A stretch of DNA of 34,486 nt. Origin: Clostridia bacterium. GTDB taxonomy: Bacteria; Bacillota; Clostridia; Acetivibrionales; DSM-2933. The stretch covers positions 1 through 34,486 of the forward strand of contig JAOABQ010000010.1 of NCBI GenBank assembly GCA_026418275.1, read 5' to 3'. The notes under the pieces were generated by a model that was given only the letters and a program-made list of their open reading frames with translations, searched no databases and had not been told where the DNA came from. Below are positions 25,086 to 33,400 of this stretch, piece after piece. Numbering within the stretch: position 1 is the first letter of the stretch; each line of letters starts with the position of its first letter. Made by a program: the position numbers and the translations under genes.

Positions 25086-27626
25086 ATGCAACAAAACAAA
25101 TTTATAGCCCATAAAAGGGAAAGTGATGGTGTTGAACAAATCCTTTGGGATCATTTGATAGAGACCGCGTCATACTCAAAGGAGTTTGCAGGAAAAATAG
25201 GTCTAGGAAAATATGGAGAGATATTAGGAATACTTCATGACCTAGGAAAGGCGAGTAAAGAATTTAATAACTATATTCTTTCTGCTTATGGTATTCTTAA
25301 ACCGGGCGATGATGCTTATGTCGATTTCGTAGCTCTAAAGGGCAAAATAGATCATTCTACTGCTGGAGCACAATATCTCTATAAGAACTTTATCAATAAG
25401 CTTGAAATCAATCAAAAAACTATGCTTGTAATACAAATATTAAATCTCGTGATAATCTCCCACCATACAGGTTTGCTTGATATAGTGTCTCCCGATGGCA
25501 CGGATAAATTTGATGAACGTATGAATAAGCAAGAAGATAAAACTCACTTTTATGAAGCTGTTGAAAATTTGGATGATAAAATAAAAAACTGCTTAAACAA
25601 AATCTTAAAAAATGACTTTATTGATGGGATGTTTAACAGAATCAAGGATATTAGGGACTCACTCGATAGCCAGAAAACCTTCCGCTTCAAGACTGGTTTA
25701 TTAGTAAGATATTTGTATAGCTGCTTAATAGATGCCGACCGATTAAACACTGCAGAGTTTGAAGATCCGTTACAGAAAAAAATTAGAAATCATAGCTTCT
25801 ATGAGACTTGGAATGACCTTATTGAAAGGTTTGAAAAACATATTTCAGAGTTTGCTTGCAACAATAGAATTGATGAAATCAGAAAAGAGATTTCCCAAAA
25901 ATGTTATGAGTTTTCCAATAGGGATCATGGAATATTTAAACTCTCTGTTCCTACCGGAGGTGGAAAAACCCTTGCAAGTATGCGGTTTGCACTTCACCAT
26001 GCGGAGAGAAACAAAATGAGTAGAATCATTTATATCATTCCATATACCTCCATCATAGATCAAAATGCACAAGTTATGCGGGAAATATTTGAAGAAAAAA
26101 TTGCAGAAAATGAATATAGCTGCAATATAGTACTTGAGCACCATTCAAACCTTACACCCAATGAGGAAAATAAGAAACAAAAGTTACTTTCTGAAAATTG
26201 GGATGCTCCAATAGTGTTTACGACAATGGTTCAGTTTCTTGAAACCCTTTTTGGTTATGGAACAAGAAGTGCAAGGCACATGCATCAACTGGCTAATGCA
26301 GTCATTATCTTTGATGAAATTCAAACACTTCCGATTCGCTGTGTTTGTATGTTTAATGTAGCAATTCGTTTTTTAGTCAATTTCTGTAATTCAACTGTTA
26401 TCCTTTGCACCGCTACACAGCCTTTACTGGACAAGCTTGAGGTTATAGACAACTACTGTGGACACAGGGGTTTTAGATTTTTTAATCTTCCAGTTCCTGA
26501 GCAACATGAAATCATGGGTGAAAAAAAGGATACACTTTTTAAAGACTTGAAACGGGTAGAGATTATTGATCTAACTGGTAGTAAAGAAATATGGGACGAC
26601 AATAAAATCGGACAATTTGTACTAAAACAATTGGAAGAAACCGAAAGTGTTCTTATTGTGGTCAACAAGAAAAGTTCTGCCAGAAACCTATTCAGAAAAA
26701 TTAAAACTATTAAAGAAAAAGATAAGATAGGCATCGCTCTTTTTCACCTCAGTACGTCTATGTGTTCTCAGCACCGGTTGGATACCCTTAATGAAATTAT
26801 GGTAAGACTAGAAAAGAGGCTTCCCACAATATGTGTAAGTACGCAACTAATTGAGGCTGGCGTAAATGTAGATTTCGGATGCGTTATACGTTATTTGGCT
26901 GGTTTGGATTCGATAGTGCAATCTGCCGGAAGGTGCAATAGAAATGGTCACCGCATAACTGGAAAAGTTTATATCATCAAGCCCTCACATGAAACCGAGG
27001 AAATCAATAAAAATTTGAAGGATATTCAGAAAGGTATTGAAATTTGTGCGGATACTTTAGAAATTTACCAAAAAGATCCCCAAAAATTTGATAATGATTT
27101 ATCTGGTATTAAAGTAATGAATGATTACTACAGACGGTACTTTTTTGAACGCAGGGAAGAAATGATGTATCCACTCGATTCAAACTCAGAGATTGGCCGA
27201 CACGACAGTTTGGTTGAATTGTTATCGGAAAACAGCTTATCCTTTAGGAACTTTAAAGAAAAATACCCGGGAAAATTGCCGTATAAATATTTATTCCAAT
27301 CCTTTGGTACCGCCACTACAATTTTTAAATCTATTGAATCCTCAGGTCGAGGCGTGATTGTGCCTTATGGAGAAGGAAAGGAAATTATAAAAAATTTATG
27401 CGGTGAGATTGATTTGGTTCAGCAAAAAAGAGAATTAAAAAAAGCCCAAAGATATTCTGTTAATTTATATGAGTATGAATTTAAAAAATTCAGGGATGAA
27501 CTAAAAATTATAAAGGAAGTAAGACAAGAGAGTGGGATCTATTATTTGGATGAGCAATACTATAGCATGTATTTCGGGGCTTGTGAGGAAATAGTTACAG
27601 AAATGGAAGAACTAATATTAAGTTAA
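25086..27626 (+). CDS. cas3: Type I-C CRISPR helicase-nuclease Cas3
   Basis: Effector nuclease of type I interference, 846 residues: recruited to target-bound Cascade, it unwinds and degrades invading DNA. The N-terminal HD nuclease domain has the HD pair His51/Asp52 in LHDLGK and a further DHSTAGA histidine near residue 95. The SF2 helicase follows, with Walker A PTGGGKT (289-295), DEIQ (410-413), the TATQP motif III, and QSAGRCNRNG motif VI near residue 612. HD and helicase are fused in one chain with nothing missing. The start ATG has AAAGGAG upstream. It is the first gene of the cas operon, with 11 bases before cas5c. Order and neighbours define subtype I-C. Confidence 0.97.
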   Translation: MQQNKFIAHKRESDGVEQILWDHLIETASYSKEFAGKIGLGKYGEILGILHDLGKASKEFNNYILSAYGILKPGDDAYVDFVALKGKIDHSTAGAQYLYKNFINKLEINQKTMLVIQILNLVIISHHTGLLDIVSPDGTDKFDERMNKQEDKTHFYEAVENLDDKIKNCLNKILKNDFIDGMFNRIKDIRDSLDSQKTFRFKTGLLVRYLYSCLIDADRLNTAEFEDPLQKKIRNHSFYETWNDLIERFEKHISEFACNNRIDEIRKEISQKCYEFSNRDHGIFKLSVPTGGGKTLASMRFALHHAERNKMSRIIYIIPYTSIIDQNAQVMREIFEEKIAENEYSCNIVLEHHSNLTPNEENKKQKLLSENWDAPIVFTTMVQFLETLFGYGTRSARHMHQLANAVIIFDEIQTLPIRCVCMFNVAIRFLVNFCNSTVILCTATQPLLDKLEVIDNYCGHRGFRFFNLPVPEQHEIMGEKKDTLFKDLKRVEIIDLTGSKEIWDDNKIGQFVLKQLEETESVLIVVNKKSSARNLFRKIKTIKEKDKIGIALFHLSTSMCSQHRLDTLNEIMVRLEKRLPTICVSTQLIEAGVNVDFGCVIRYLAGLDSIVQSAGRCNRNGHRITGKVYIIKPSHETEEINKNLKDIQKGIEICADTLEIYQKDPQKFDNDLSGIKVMNDYYRRYFFERREEMMYPLDSNSEIGRHDSLVELLSENSLSFRNFKEKYPGKLPYKYLFQSFGTATTIFKSIESSGRGVIVPYGEGKEIIKNLCGEIDLVQQKRELKKAQRYSVNLYEYEFKKFRDELKIIKEVRQESGIYYLDEQYYSMYFGACEEIVTEMEELILS

Positions 27627-27637
27627 AGAGGTGTCAT

Positions 27638-28333
27638 ATGAATAATATCATTCATTTTAAGGTCAAAGGCAAGTATGCCCTATTTACTGATCCAATAACA
27701 AAAATAGGAGGTGAAAAAAGTACATACCAAATTCCAACCTACCAAGCACTAAAAGGCATTACGGAAAGTGTATACTGGAAGCCCACCTTGATTTGGTTCA
27801 TTGATAAAGTCAGGGTTATGAAGCCCATAAGAACTGAAAGTAAAAACGTTAAGCCTTTAAATTATGGCGGTGGAAACGATCTCGCAATCTACACATACCT
27901 CTATGACGTAGAGTATCAGATACAAGCTCATTTTGAGTGGAACTACCAACGTGAGGATATGGCAAAGGATCGAGATGAAAACAAGCATTTTGAAGTTGCC
28001 AAACGAATGATTGAAAGAGGGGGAAGAAGAGACATCTTTTTAGGAACTAGAGAGTGTCAGGGATATATTGAGCCTTGTAAATTTGGCAAAGGTGAAGGAT
28101 TTTACGACCATTATGAAGGTGAATTATCTTTTGGTCTGATGTTTCACGGTTTTGACTATCCTGATGAGATTTGGGAAAACAAACTTTACGCAAGATTCTG
28201 GAGGCCCAAAATGGTAAATGGAGTCATTGAGTTCATAAAACCTCGGGACTGCAATATAAGGAAGTTTGTAAGGAATATGGAAATGAATCCTCCTAAAAGT
28301 GTGGGTTTGGAAGAAACAACTTTGTGGATATAA
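27638..28333 (+). CDS. cas5c: Cas5c (Cas5d), pre-crRNA endoribonuclease
   Basis: In subtype I-C, which lacks Cas6, this Cas5 variant cuts the repeat RNA and stays on the 5' handle within Cascade. The 231-residue protein shows Tyr46 (SVYWKP) and the Lys116-His117 pair (ENKHFEV), the same positions reported as catalytic in Bacillus halodurans Cas5d. Family markers such as LGTRECQGY and a C-terminal PRDCNIRKFV stretch are present. A ribosome binding site AAAGAGGTG precedes the ATG, which starts 11 bases after cas3. The matching repeat has a 7-bp stem and an 11-nt 3' segment that fits the known cut at the stem base. It should be active. Confidence 0.96.
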   Translation: MNNIIHFKVKGKYALFTDPITKIGGEKSTYQIPTYQALKGITESVYWKPTLIWFIDKVRVMKPIRTESKNVKPLNYGGGNDLAIYTYLYDVEYQIQAHFEWNYQREDMAKDRDENKHFEVAKRMIERGGRRDIFLGTRECQGYIEPCKFGKGEGFYDHYEGELSFGLMFHGFDYPDEIWENKLYARFWRPKMVNGVIEFIKPRDCNIRKFVRNMEMNPPKSVGLEETTLWI

Positions 28334-28345
28334 GGAGGGGAACAA

Positions 28346-30322
28346 ATGGCTTGGATGCAAAAGCTTTATGAAACCTATGAGAATAATTTGTCTCAGATTG
28401 GAAATACCTCGGAAGACGAAAATGTCTTGCTGCCAATATGTCATACTACACAAAAGGCCCACATTGCAGTAACCATATTTGAAGATGGCAGCTTTATGGG
28501 TGCTAATATTATAGATAATCAGGTAGCTACAACGATTATTCCCTGTACTGAGGCATCTGGGGGGCGCTCTGGCGTTAGACCTGAAAACCATCCTTTATGT
28601 GACAAACTTCAATACCTGGCAGGCGATTTTTTACAGTATGGTGGAGAAGTTACTATCGGATATCGGAAAAATCCCATAGAGCCCTTTGAAAAGTATATAA
28701 AGACCCTTGAAGAATGGAATGATTGGTGTAATAAAAACAACAAAAGTCACCCCAAGCTTGCAGCAATTCTGAAATACACTAAAAAGAAGCAGCTTGTACA
28801 GGATTTGATTGATGAAAAAATTCTTGTACTTTCCAATAGCAAAACACTATTAAAAGAATGGAAAGATGATGAAAGAAAAGACAAACCGGAAATTTTTAAA
28901 GTACTGAATAATGTTTCACAGCATGATGCATTTATACGTTGGAGGGTGCTGTCCAACAATCCCCAGACAGATGTTTGGACTGATACAAGTCTTCATACCT
29001 CTTGGATAGAGTATTATTCATCTCAAAAATCCAAAGTAGCTTTATGTTATATTACGGGAGAAGAAAAGTTTGAAGCTGTACAGCACCCCGCAAAAATTAG
29101 GAATAATGGGGATCAGGCTAAACTAATTTCCTCCAACGATACCAGTGGTTTTACGTTTCGAGGAAGATTTACCACTGCGGAACAGGCTTGCGGGATAAGT
29201 TATGAGGTTACACAAAAAGCTCACAATGCATTAAAATGGCTTTTAAGAAGACAGGGTTATATTAATGCCGGTGGGATGGCTGTTTTAGCATGGGCTACAT
29301 CAGGAAAGGATATCCCAAGGTGGGATAATGATAGTGATGACCTTCTAAGTGGTTTGGAGGAGACAAATTCACCTGCATATACTGCTGAGGATTTTGCCAG
29401 AAAGCTTAACAAGCGGATTGCAGGATATAATTCTGACCTTTCTGAGGGAGCTGAAATTGTAGTGATGGGGTTAGATGCTGCAACTCCTGGAAGGATGTCG
29501 TTAAATTTTTATAGAGAACTAAATAGAACAGATTTTTTAGAAAAAATTGAGTCCTGGCATAAGGAATGCAGTTGGAAACATGCCTTTAAACTAAAGGAGC
29601 TAGAAGTAAAAGGAAAAGTAAAAAAAGTACTTATAGAATTTTTTGGCGTACCTTCTCCCAGAGATATTGCAGAGGCAGCTTATGGTGCAAAGATAGATGA
29701 GAAACTCAGAAATGCAACAGTCAAAAGGATTTTATCATGCATTGTCGATAAACAAAAGATACCGTTAGATTTGGTTCAAATGGCAGTAAGAAGGGCGTCT
29801 AATAGAGTAGCTTTGGGCGATTTTGAATGGAATAAAGTATTAAGTATCGCTTGTTCCTTAGTAAGAAAAATGATAAAGGACTATTATGATGATAAGGAGG
29901 ATGTGGTAATGGCTTTAGATGTTGAGAGAAAAAAGAGAGATTATTTATATGGGAGATTGCTGGCTGTGGCAGATGATATTGAAAGCTGGGCTTTAAACCA
30001 TGCTGGAGAAAAACGTCCAACGACGGCAACTCGTTATATGAACAGGTTTGGTGATAGGCCTTTTACTACCTGGAAGATCATTCATGATGCTATGATTCCC
30101 TATACAATAAAAATTGGAGGAGCGGTAAAAGGAAGATTAAATATAATAGCAGAGATTATGGCTCTTTTTGACCCTGATGAATTTATACAGGATAAGAAAC
30201 TTAGTGGGGAATATCTTTTGGGATATTATTGTCAAAGAGAAGAGTTAAGAAAACGTAAATTAAATGAAAAACAAGATAGCACTAGTGAAACTGATGAAGT
30301 AAATGAGAATATCAAACAATAA
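28346..30322 (+). CDS. cas8c: Cas8c (Csd1), large subunit of type I-C Cascade
   Basis: Large subunit that recognises the PAM and helps open target DNA, 658 residues, within the family range. It begins MAWMQKLYETYENN, typical of Csd1, and carries family stretches such as SFMGANII, GVRPENHPLCDKLQYLAGD and NAGGMAVLAWA. The C-terminal 137 residues are helical and correspond to the small subunit. AAGGAGGGG precedes the ATG, 12 bases after cas5c. An internal ribosome binding site and ATG within the gene allow separate production of the small subunit (see the cas11c entry). No frameshift or truncation seen. Confidence 0.96.
   Translation: MAWMQKLYETYENNLSQIGNTSEDENVLLPICHTTQKAHIAVTIFEDGSFMGANIIDNQVATTIIPCTEASGGRSGVRPENHPLCDKLQYLAGDFLQYGGEVTIGYRKNPIEPFEKYIKTLEEWNDWCNKNNKSHPKLAAILKYTKKKQLVQDLIDEKILVLSNSKTLLKEWKDDERKDKPEIFKVLNNVSQHDAFIRWRVLSNNPQTDVWTDTSLHTSWIEYYSSQKSKVALCYITGEEKFEAVQHPAKIRNNGDQAKLISSNDTSGFTFRGRFTTAEQACGISYEVTQKAHNALKWLLRRQGYINAGGMAVLAWATSGKDIPRWDNDSDDLLSGLEETNSPAYTAEDFARKLNKRIAGYNSDLSEGAEIVVMGLDAATPGRMSLNFYRELNRTDFLEKIESWHKECSWKHAFKLKELEVKGKVKKVLIEFFGVPSPRDIAEAAYGAKIDEKLRNATVKRILSCIVDKQKIPLDLVQMAVRRASNRVALGDFEWNKVLSIACSLVRKMIKDYYDDKEDVVMALDVERKKRDYLYGRLLAVADDIESWALNHAGEKRPTTATRYMNRFGDRPFTTWKIIHDAMIPYTIKIGGAVKGRLNIIAEIMALFDPDEFIQDKKLSGEYLLGYYCQREELRKRKLNEKQDSTSETDEVNENIKQ
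29909..30322 (+). CDS. cas11c: Cas11c small subunit, internal translation product of cas8c
   Basis: In type I-C systems the small subunit is known to be made from an internal start in the cas8c transcript. Here a perfect AAGGAGG (29894-29900) stands 8 bases before an in-frame ATG (29909-29911, Met522 of Cas8c). It gives a 137-residue helical protein beginning MALDVERKKRDYLYGRLL and ending at the cas8c stop. Several copies would line the crRNA-DNA hybrid alongside the Cas7 filament. The upstream site encodes only DKEDVV, and such an ideal spacing inside a coding frame is unlikely by chance. Not shown by the sequence: the amount made. Confidence 0.8.
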   Translation: MALDVERKKRDYLYGRLLAVADDIESWALNHAGEKRPTTATRYMNRFGDRPFTTWKIIHDAMIPYTIKIGGAVKGRLNIIAEIMALFDPDEFIQDKKLSGEYLLGYYCQREELRKRKLNEKQDSTSETDEVNENIKQ

Positions 30323-30339
30323 ATAGGGAGGATTTTATT

Positions 30340-31218
30340 ATGAGCTACTTGTCAAACAAAGTTGATTTTGCAGGCATTATAAGGGTTAAAAATGCTAACC
30401 CAAATGGAGACCCTCTAAATGGGAATCGTCCCCGTGTTACTTTGGATGGTTTGGGAGAGTTATCAGATGTTTGTATAAAAAGGAAAATCAGAAACAGGGT
30501 CTTGGATTCAAAAATAGATATTCTCGTTCAATCTGATGATTATAAGGTAGATGGCTATAAAAGTATCCGTGAAAGAGTTGAGGGAGAATTAAAGGATGCC
30601 ATGAAGGACGAAGAAAAACTTCGAATCGAGGCATGTAAAAAGTGGTATGATGTCAGGGCATTCGGACAGGTATTTGCTTTTAGCGGTGGCAAAGGTAAGG
30701 GAAAGAAAAAAGAGGGTGAAGAAGGTGATGAAAAGGAGAAGTCTGTTTCAATAGGTATCAGGGGTCCTGTATCCATCCATCCGGCATTTAGTATCCAGCC
30801 TGTAAATGTAACCTCCATTCAAATTACAAAAAGTGTAAACAATGAGGGGGAAGCTGGGAAAAAGTCCTCCGATACTATGGGGATGAAGCATAGGATTGAT
30901 TATGGGGTATATGTGTTTTATGGTAGTATAAATCCACAGTTGGCAAGTAAGACGGGTTTTAGCAAAGAGGATGCTGAAATCTTAAAAACAGCTTTACTCA
31001 ACCTTTTTGAAAATGATGCTTCCACAGCAAGGCCTGAGGGTAGTATGGAAGTTTACAAACTTTATTGGTGGGAACATGATTCACCAAATGGAAAGTACTC
31101 ATCTGCTAAGGTTCATAATTCCTTGAAGGTAACTCCGGCAAGTGAAGACTGGCAGGACGTGCACATCACTTTGGAAGAACTCGAAGGTTTGAGACCGGAA
31201 GTTTTAGATGGTAGATAA
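30340..31218 (+). CDS. cas7c: Cas7c (Csd2), Cascade backbone subunit
   Basis: Backbone protein that coats the crRNA spacer in multiple copies, 292 residues. The RAMP-fold start VDFAGIIRVKNANPNGDPLNGNRPR is characteristic of Csd2, as are GIRGPVSIHPAFSIQPV and the MGMKHRIDYGVYVFYGSI region. A Lys/Glu/Gly-rich loop (about residues 115-135) probably replaces a flexible thumb or surface loop. AGGGAGG precedes the ATG, 17 bases after cas8c. The stop overlaps the start of cas4 by 11 bases, implying coupled translation. Confidence 0.97.
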   Translation: MSYLSNKVDFAGIIRVKNANPNGDPLNGNRPRVTLDGLGELSDVCIKRKIRNRVLDSKIDILVQSDDYKVDGYKSIRERVEGELKDAMKDEEKLRIEACKKWYDVRAFGQVFAFSGGKGKGKKKEGEEGDEKEKSVSIGIRGPVSIHPAFSIQPVNVTSIQITKSVNNEGEAGKKSSDTMGMKHRIDYGVYVFYGSINPQLASKTGFSKEDAEILKTALLNLFENDASTARPEGSMEVYKLYWWEHDSPNGKYSSAKVHNSLKVTPASEDWQDVHITLEELEGLRPEVLDGR

Positions 31219-31903
31219 CATGTACAATTATAATGATGAAGAACTGCTTTTACTATCGGGTATCCAGCATTTTGCGTTTTGCGAACGTCAGTGGGCATTT
31301 ATACATATGGAGCAGCAATGGATGGAAAATACTAAAACAATTGAAGGCAAATATATTCATCAGCGTGTAGACAATCCTTTGGAAAACGAAACAAGAAGAG
31401 ATATTCGCATTACTCGGAGTGTTCCTGTTATATCCAAAAAACTTGGATTACAGGGTGTTGCCGATGTGGTTGAATTTATATTGGATAATGATGCACCCGA
31501 ATTAGAAACTGTAGTTCTGGAAGGAAGGTACGGGAGATGGCGGGTTACTCCAATAGAATACAAAAGAGGAAAACCTAAAAAAGATGACAGGGATATTGTT
31601 CAGTTATGTGCTCAAGCCATAGCTTTGGAGGAAATGTTAAAGGTAAAAATAACAAAGGGATATTTGTACTATCATGAAATTCGCCGTAGAAGTGAAATCA
31701 TCTTTGAAGAAAGCGTCAGGACCCGCGCCGAAGACCTTGCATCAAGAATGCACTCGTATATTACAAATAACTGTATACCCAGAGCAAAAAAAGCAAAACA
31801 CTGTTCTCAATGCTCTCTTTACGAAATATGCCAGCCTGATTGGAGTACAGGTTTTGGAAATGTTCAGAAATACTTAAGAGAAACTTTATATGAGGAGGAT
31901 TAA
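31208..31903 (+). CDS. cas4: Cas4 RecB-like nuclease with iron-sulphur cluster
   Basis: Adaptation protein that trims prespacers and selects those beside a PAM, working with Cas1-Cas2. 231 residues. Cluster ligands are visible as Cys25 (CERQ) and three C-terminal cysteines in HCSQCSLYEIC. The RecB core has the IEYKRGKPK motif with the metal/catalytic Glu-x-Lys at about residues 116-118 and the QLCAQA helix motif. The ATG at 31208 has a GGAAG six bases upstream and overlaps cas7c by 11 bases; an in-frame ATG at 31220 (MYNYNDEE) is an alternative start. The stop lies one base before the cas1 TTG. Confidence 0.95.
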   Translation: MVDNMYNYNDEELLLLSGIQHFAFCERQWAFIHMEQQWMENTKTIEGKYIHQRVDNPLENETRRDIRITRSVPVISKKLGLQGVADVVEFILDNDAPELETVVLEGRYGRWRVTPIEYKRGKPKKDDRDIVQLCAQAIALEEMLKVKITKGYLYYHEIRRRSEIIFEESVRTRAEDLASRMHSYITNNCIPRAKKAKHCSQCSLYEICQPDWSTGFGNVQKYLRETLYEED

Positions 31904-31904
31904 T

Positions 31905-32936
31905 TTGAGAAGACTTTTAAATACTCTCTACGTAACAATTCCAGAGGCATATTTGACAAAAGATGGCGAAAATATTCTTATCAAAGTGCAGGATGAAACA
32001 AAATTCAGAATGCCCATTCATAACTTGGAAGGAATTGTTTGTTTTGGATATATTGGTGCCAGCCCTGCCGCTATGCATTTTTGTTGTGAAAAAGGGGTAG
32101 GTTTAAGCTTCCTGACTGACTATGGAAAGTTTTTGGCCAGGGTTTCCGGAGAAGTTTCTGGAAATGTGCTACTAAGAAGAAAACAATATAGGTGGGCAGA
32201 TAATGATTCAGAAAGACTGAGACTTGCAAAACGATTTATTTCGGCCAAAATCAGTAATTCAAGAAGAGTTTTGCAAAGGGCTAAAAATGACCATGGAGAT
32301 GTTCTTGATCTTGAAAAGTTTGAAAAGGTCATAAGCTATTTGAAAGATACTATATTAAGGTTAGATAATGCAATTTCCTTAGATGTAGTTAGAGGTATAG
32401 AAGGAGAGGCTGCACATCTTTATTTTTCCTGCTTTGATGAACTTATTATTAATCAGAAGGATAGTTTTTCATTTACAGAAAGGAATAGGCGCCCCCCAAC
32501 AGATAAGGTAAATGCGCTACTTTCATTTATATATACACTGTTAACTCATGAATGCACTTCAGCCCTTGAGACTGTGGGGATTGATCCACAGGTTGGCTTT
32601 TTGCATTGTGATAGGCCTGGTAGAAAAAGTCTTGCATTAGATCTTGTCGAGGAACTACGTCCTTACTTAGCAGATCGTCTGGTTTTATCTCTCATTAACA
32701 GAAAACAACTAACCCAAACAAGTTTTTACCAAAAAGAGAGTAGCGCTATTCTCTTAACAGACGAAGCAAGAAAGGAAGTTTTGTCTTCATGGCAAACCCG
32801 TAAAAAGGAAGAAATCGAACATCCATTTTTAAAAGAAAAAATTCCTATAGGTTTGATTCCTTATGTGCAAGCAATGTTGCTTGCACGAAATATCCGGGGA
32901 GACATTGAAGATTATCCACCTTTTTTCTGGAAGTAG
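31905..32936 (+). CDS. cas1: Cas1 spacer integrase
   Basis: Metal-dependent integrase that inserts new spacers at the leader end. I choose the TTG at 31905: AGGAGG (31893-31898) lies 6 bases upstream, the protein then begins MRRLLNTLYVTIPEAYL as I-C Cas1 proteins do, and its 343 residues match the family. The earlier ATG at 31890 would place the ribosome binding site inside the gene. Metal ligands are seen as Glu168 (EGEAAHLYF), His234 (LHCDRPGRK) and Glu249 (DLVEELRPY). It begins one base after cas4 and ends nine bases before cas2. Confidence 0.96.
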   Translation: MRRLLNTLYVTIPEAYLTKDGENILIKVQDETKFRMPIHNLEGIVCFGYIGASPAAMHFCCEKGVGLSFLTDYGKFLARVSGEVSGNVLLRRKQYRWADNDSERLRLAKRFISAKISNSRRVLQRAKNDHGDVLDLEKFEKVISYLKDTILRLDNAISLDVVRGIEGEAAHLYFSCFDELIINQKDSFSFTERNRRPPTDKVNALLSFIYTLLTHECTSALETVGIDPQVGFLHCDRPGRKSLALDLVEELRPYLADRLVLSLINRKQLTQTSFYQKESSAILLTDEARKEVLSSWQTRKKEEIEHPFLKEKIPIGLIPYVQAMLLARNIRGDIEDYPPFFWK

Positions 32937-32945
32937 GTGTTTAGC

Positions 32946-33236
32946 ATGATGGTATTAATAACCTATGATGTCAATACAACCACAAAGTCTGGTGAAAAAC
33001 GTCTTCGTAAGGTAGCCAAACAGTGTGTAAATTGGGGGCAGCGTGTTCAAAACTCTGTCTTTGAATGTCTTTTAGACCCCCACCAGTTTACAGAGTTAAA
33101 GCTTCGCCTTGAAAATATTATAGATCACCAACAGGATAGTTTGCGCTTTTACTTTTTAGGAAGCAATTGGGAGCGTAAGGTTGAGCATATTGGTGCTAAA
33201 GAAGGTTATAACCCTGAGGGGGTAATTATTTTGTAG
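32946..33236 (+). CDS. cas2: Cas2 adaptation protein
   Basis: Structural partner of Cas1 in spacer capture, 96 residues with a ferredoxin-like fold. The N-terminal strand MMVLITYDVNT carries the conserved Asp8. The C-terminal part has the usual FYFLGSNW and the PEGVIIL final strand. The ATG at 32946 follows TAGGTG; a frame-extending GTG at 32937 has no good ribosome binding site and is rejected. Last protein-coding gene of the operon; the leader and array follow on the same strand. Confidence 0.95.
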   Translation: MMVLITYDVNTTTKSGEKRLRKVAKQCVNWGQRVQNSVFECLLDPHQFTELKLRLENIIDHQQDSLRFYFLGSNWERKVEHIGAKEGYNPEGVIIL

Positions 33237-33400
33237 CGAAGCGCAAGCACTCATAAAATTCCAGGCAGTTTCGCGGAGTAGTTTTTAAAGGGTTCTAACA
33301 TCATTGGCAAAACAAATGCACCTGTAATTGATAAGTTGTTCATTGCTTTCGCGGAAATAGCCGTTGAAAGTCTCTAAATTCATAATTTTTTTTTTGGACA
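33237..33400 (+). promoter_or_regulatory. CRISPR leader
   Basis: 164 bases between cas2 and the first repeat, ending in a T-run and GGACA directly before the repeat. TTTCGCGGA occurs twice (33269-33277 and 33347-33355), 78 bases apart. The leader should hold the array promoter and the integration signals that place new spacers next to repeat 1. I could not pick one convincing promoter. Confidence 0.75.
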
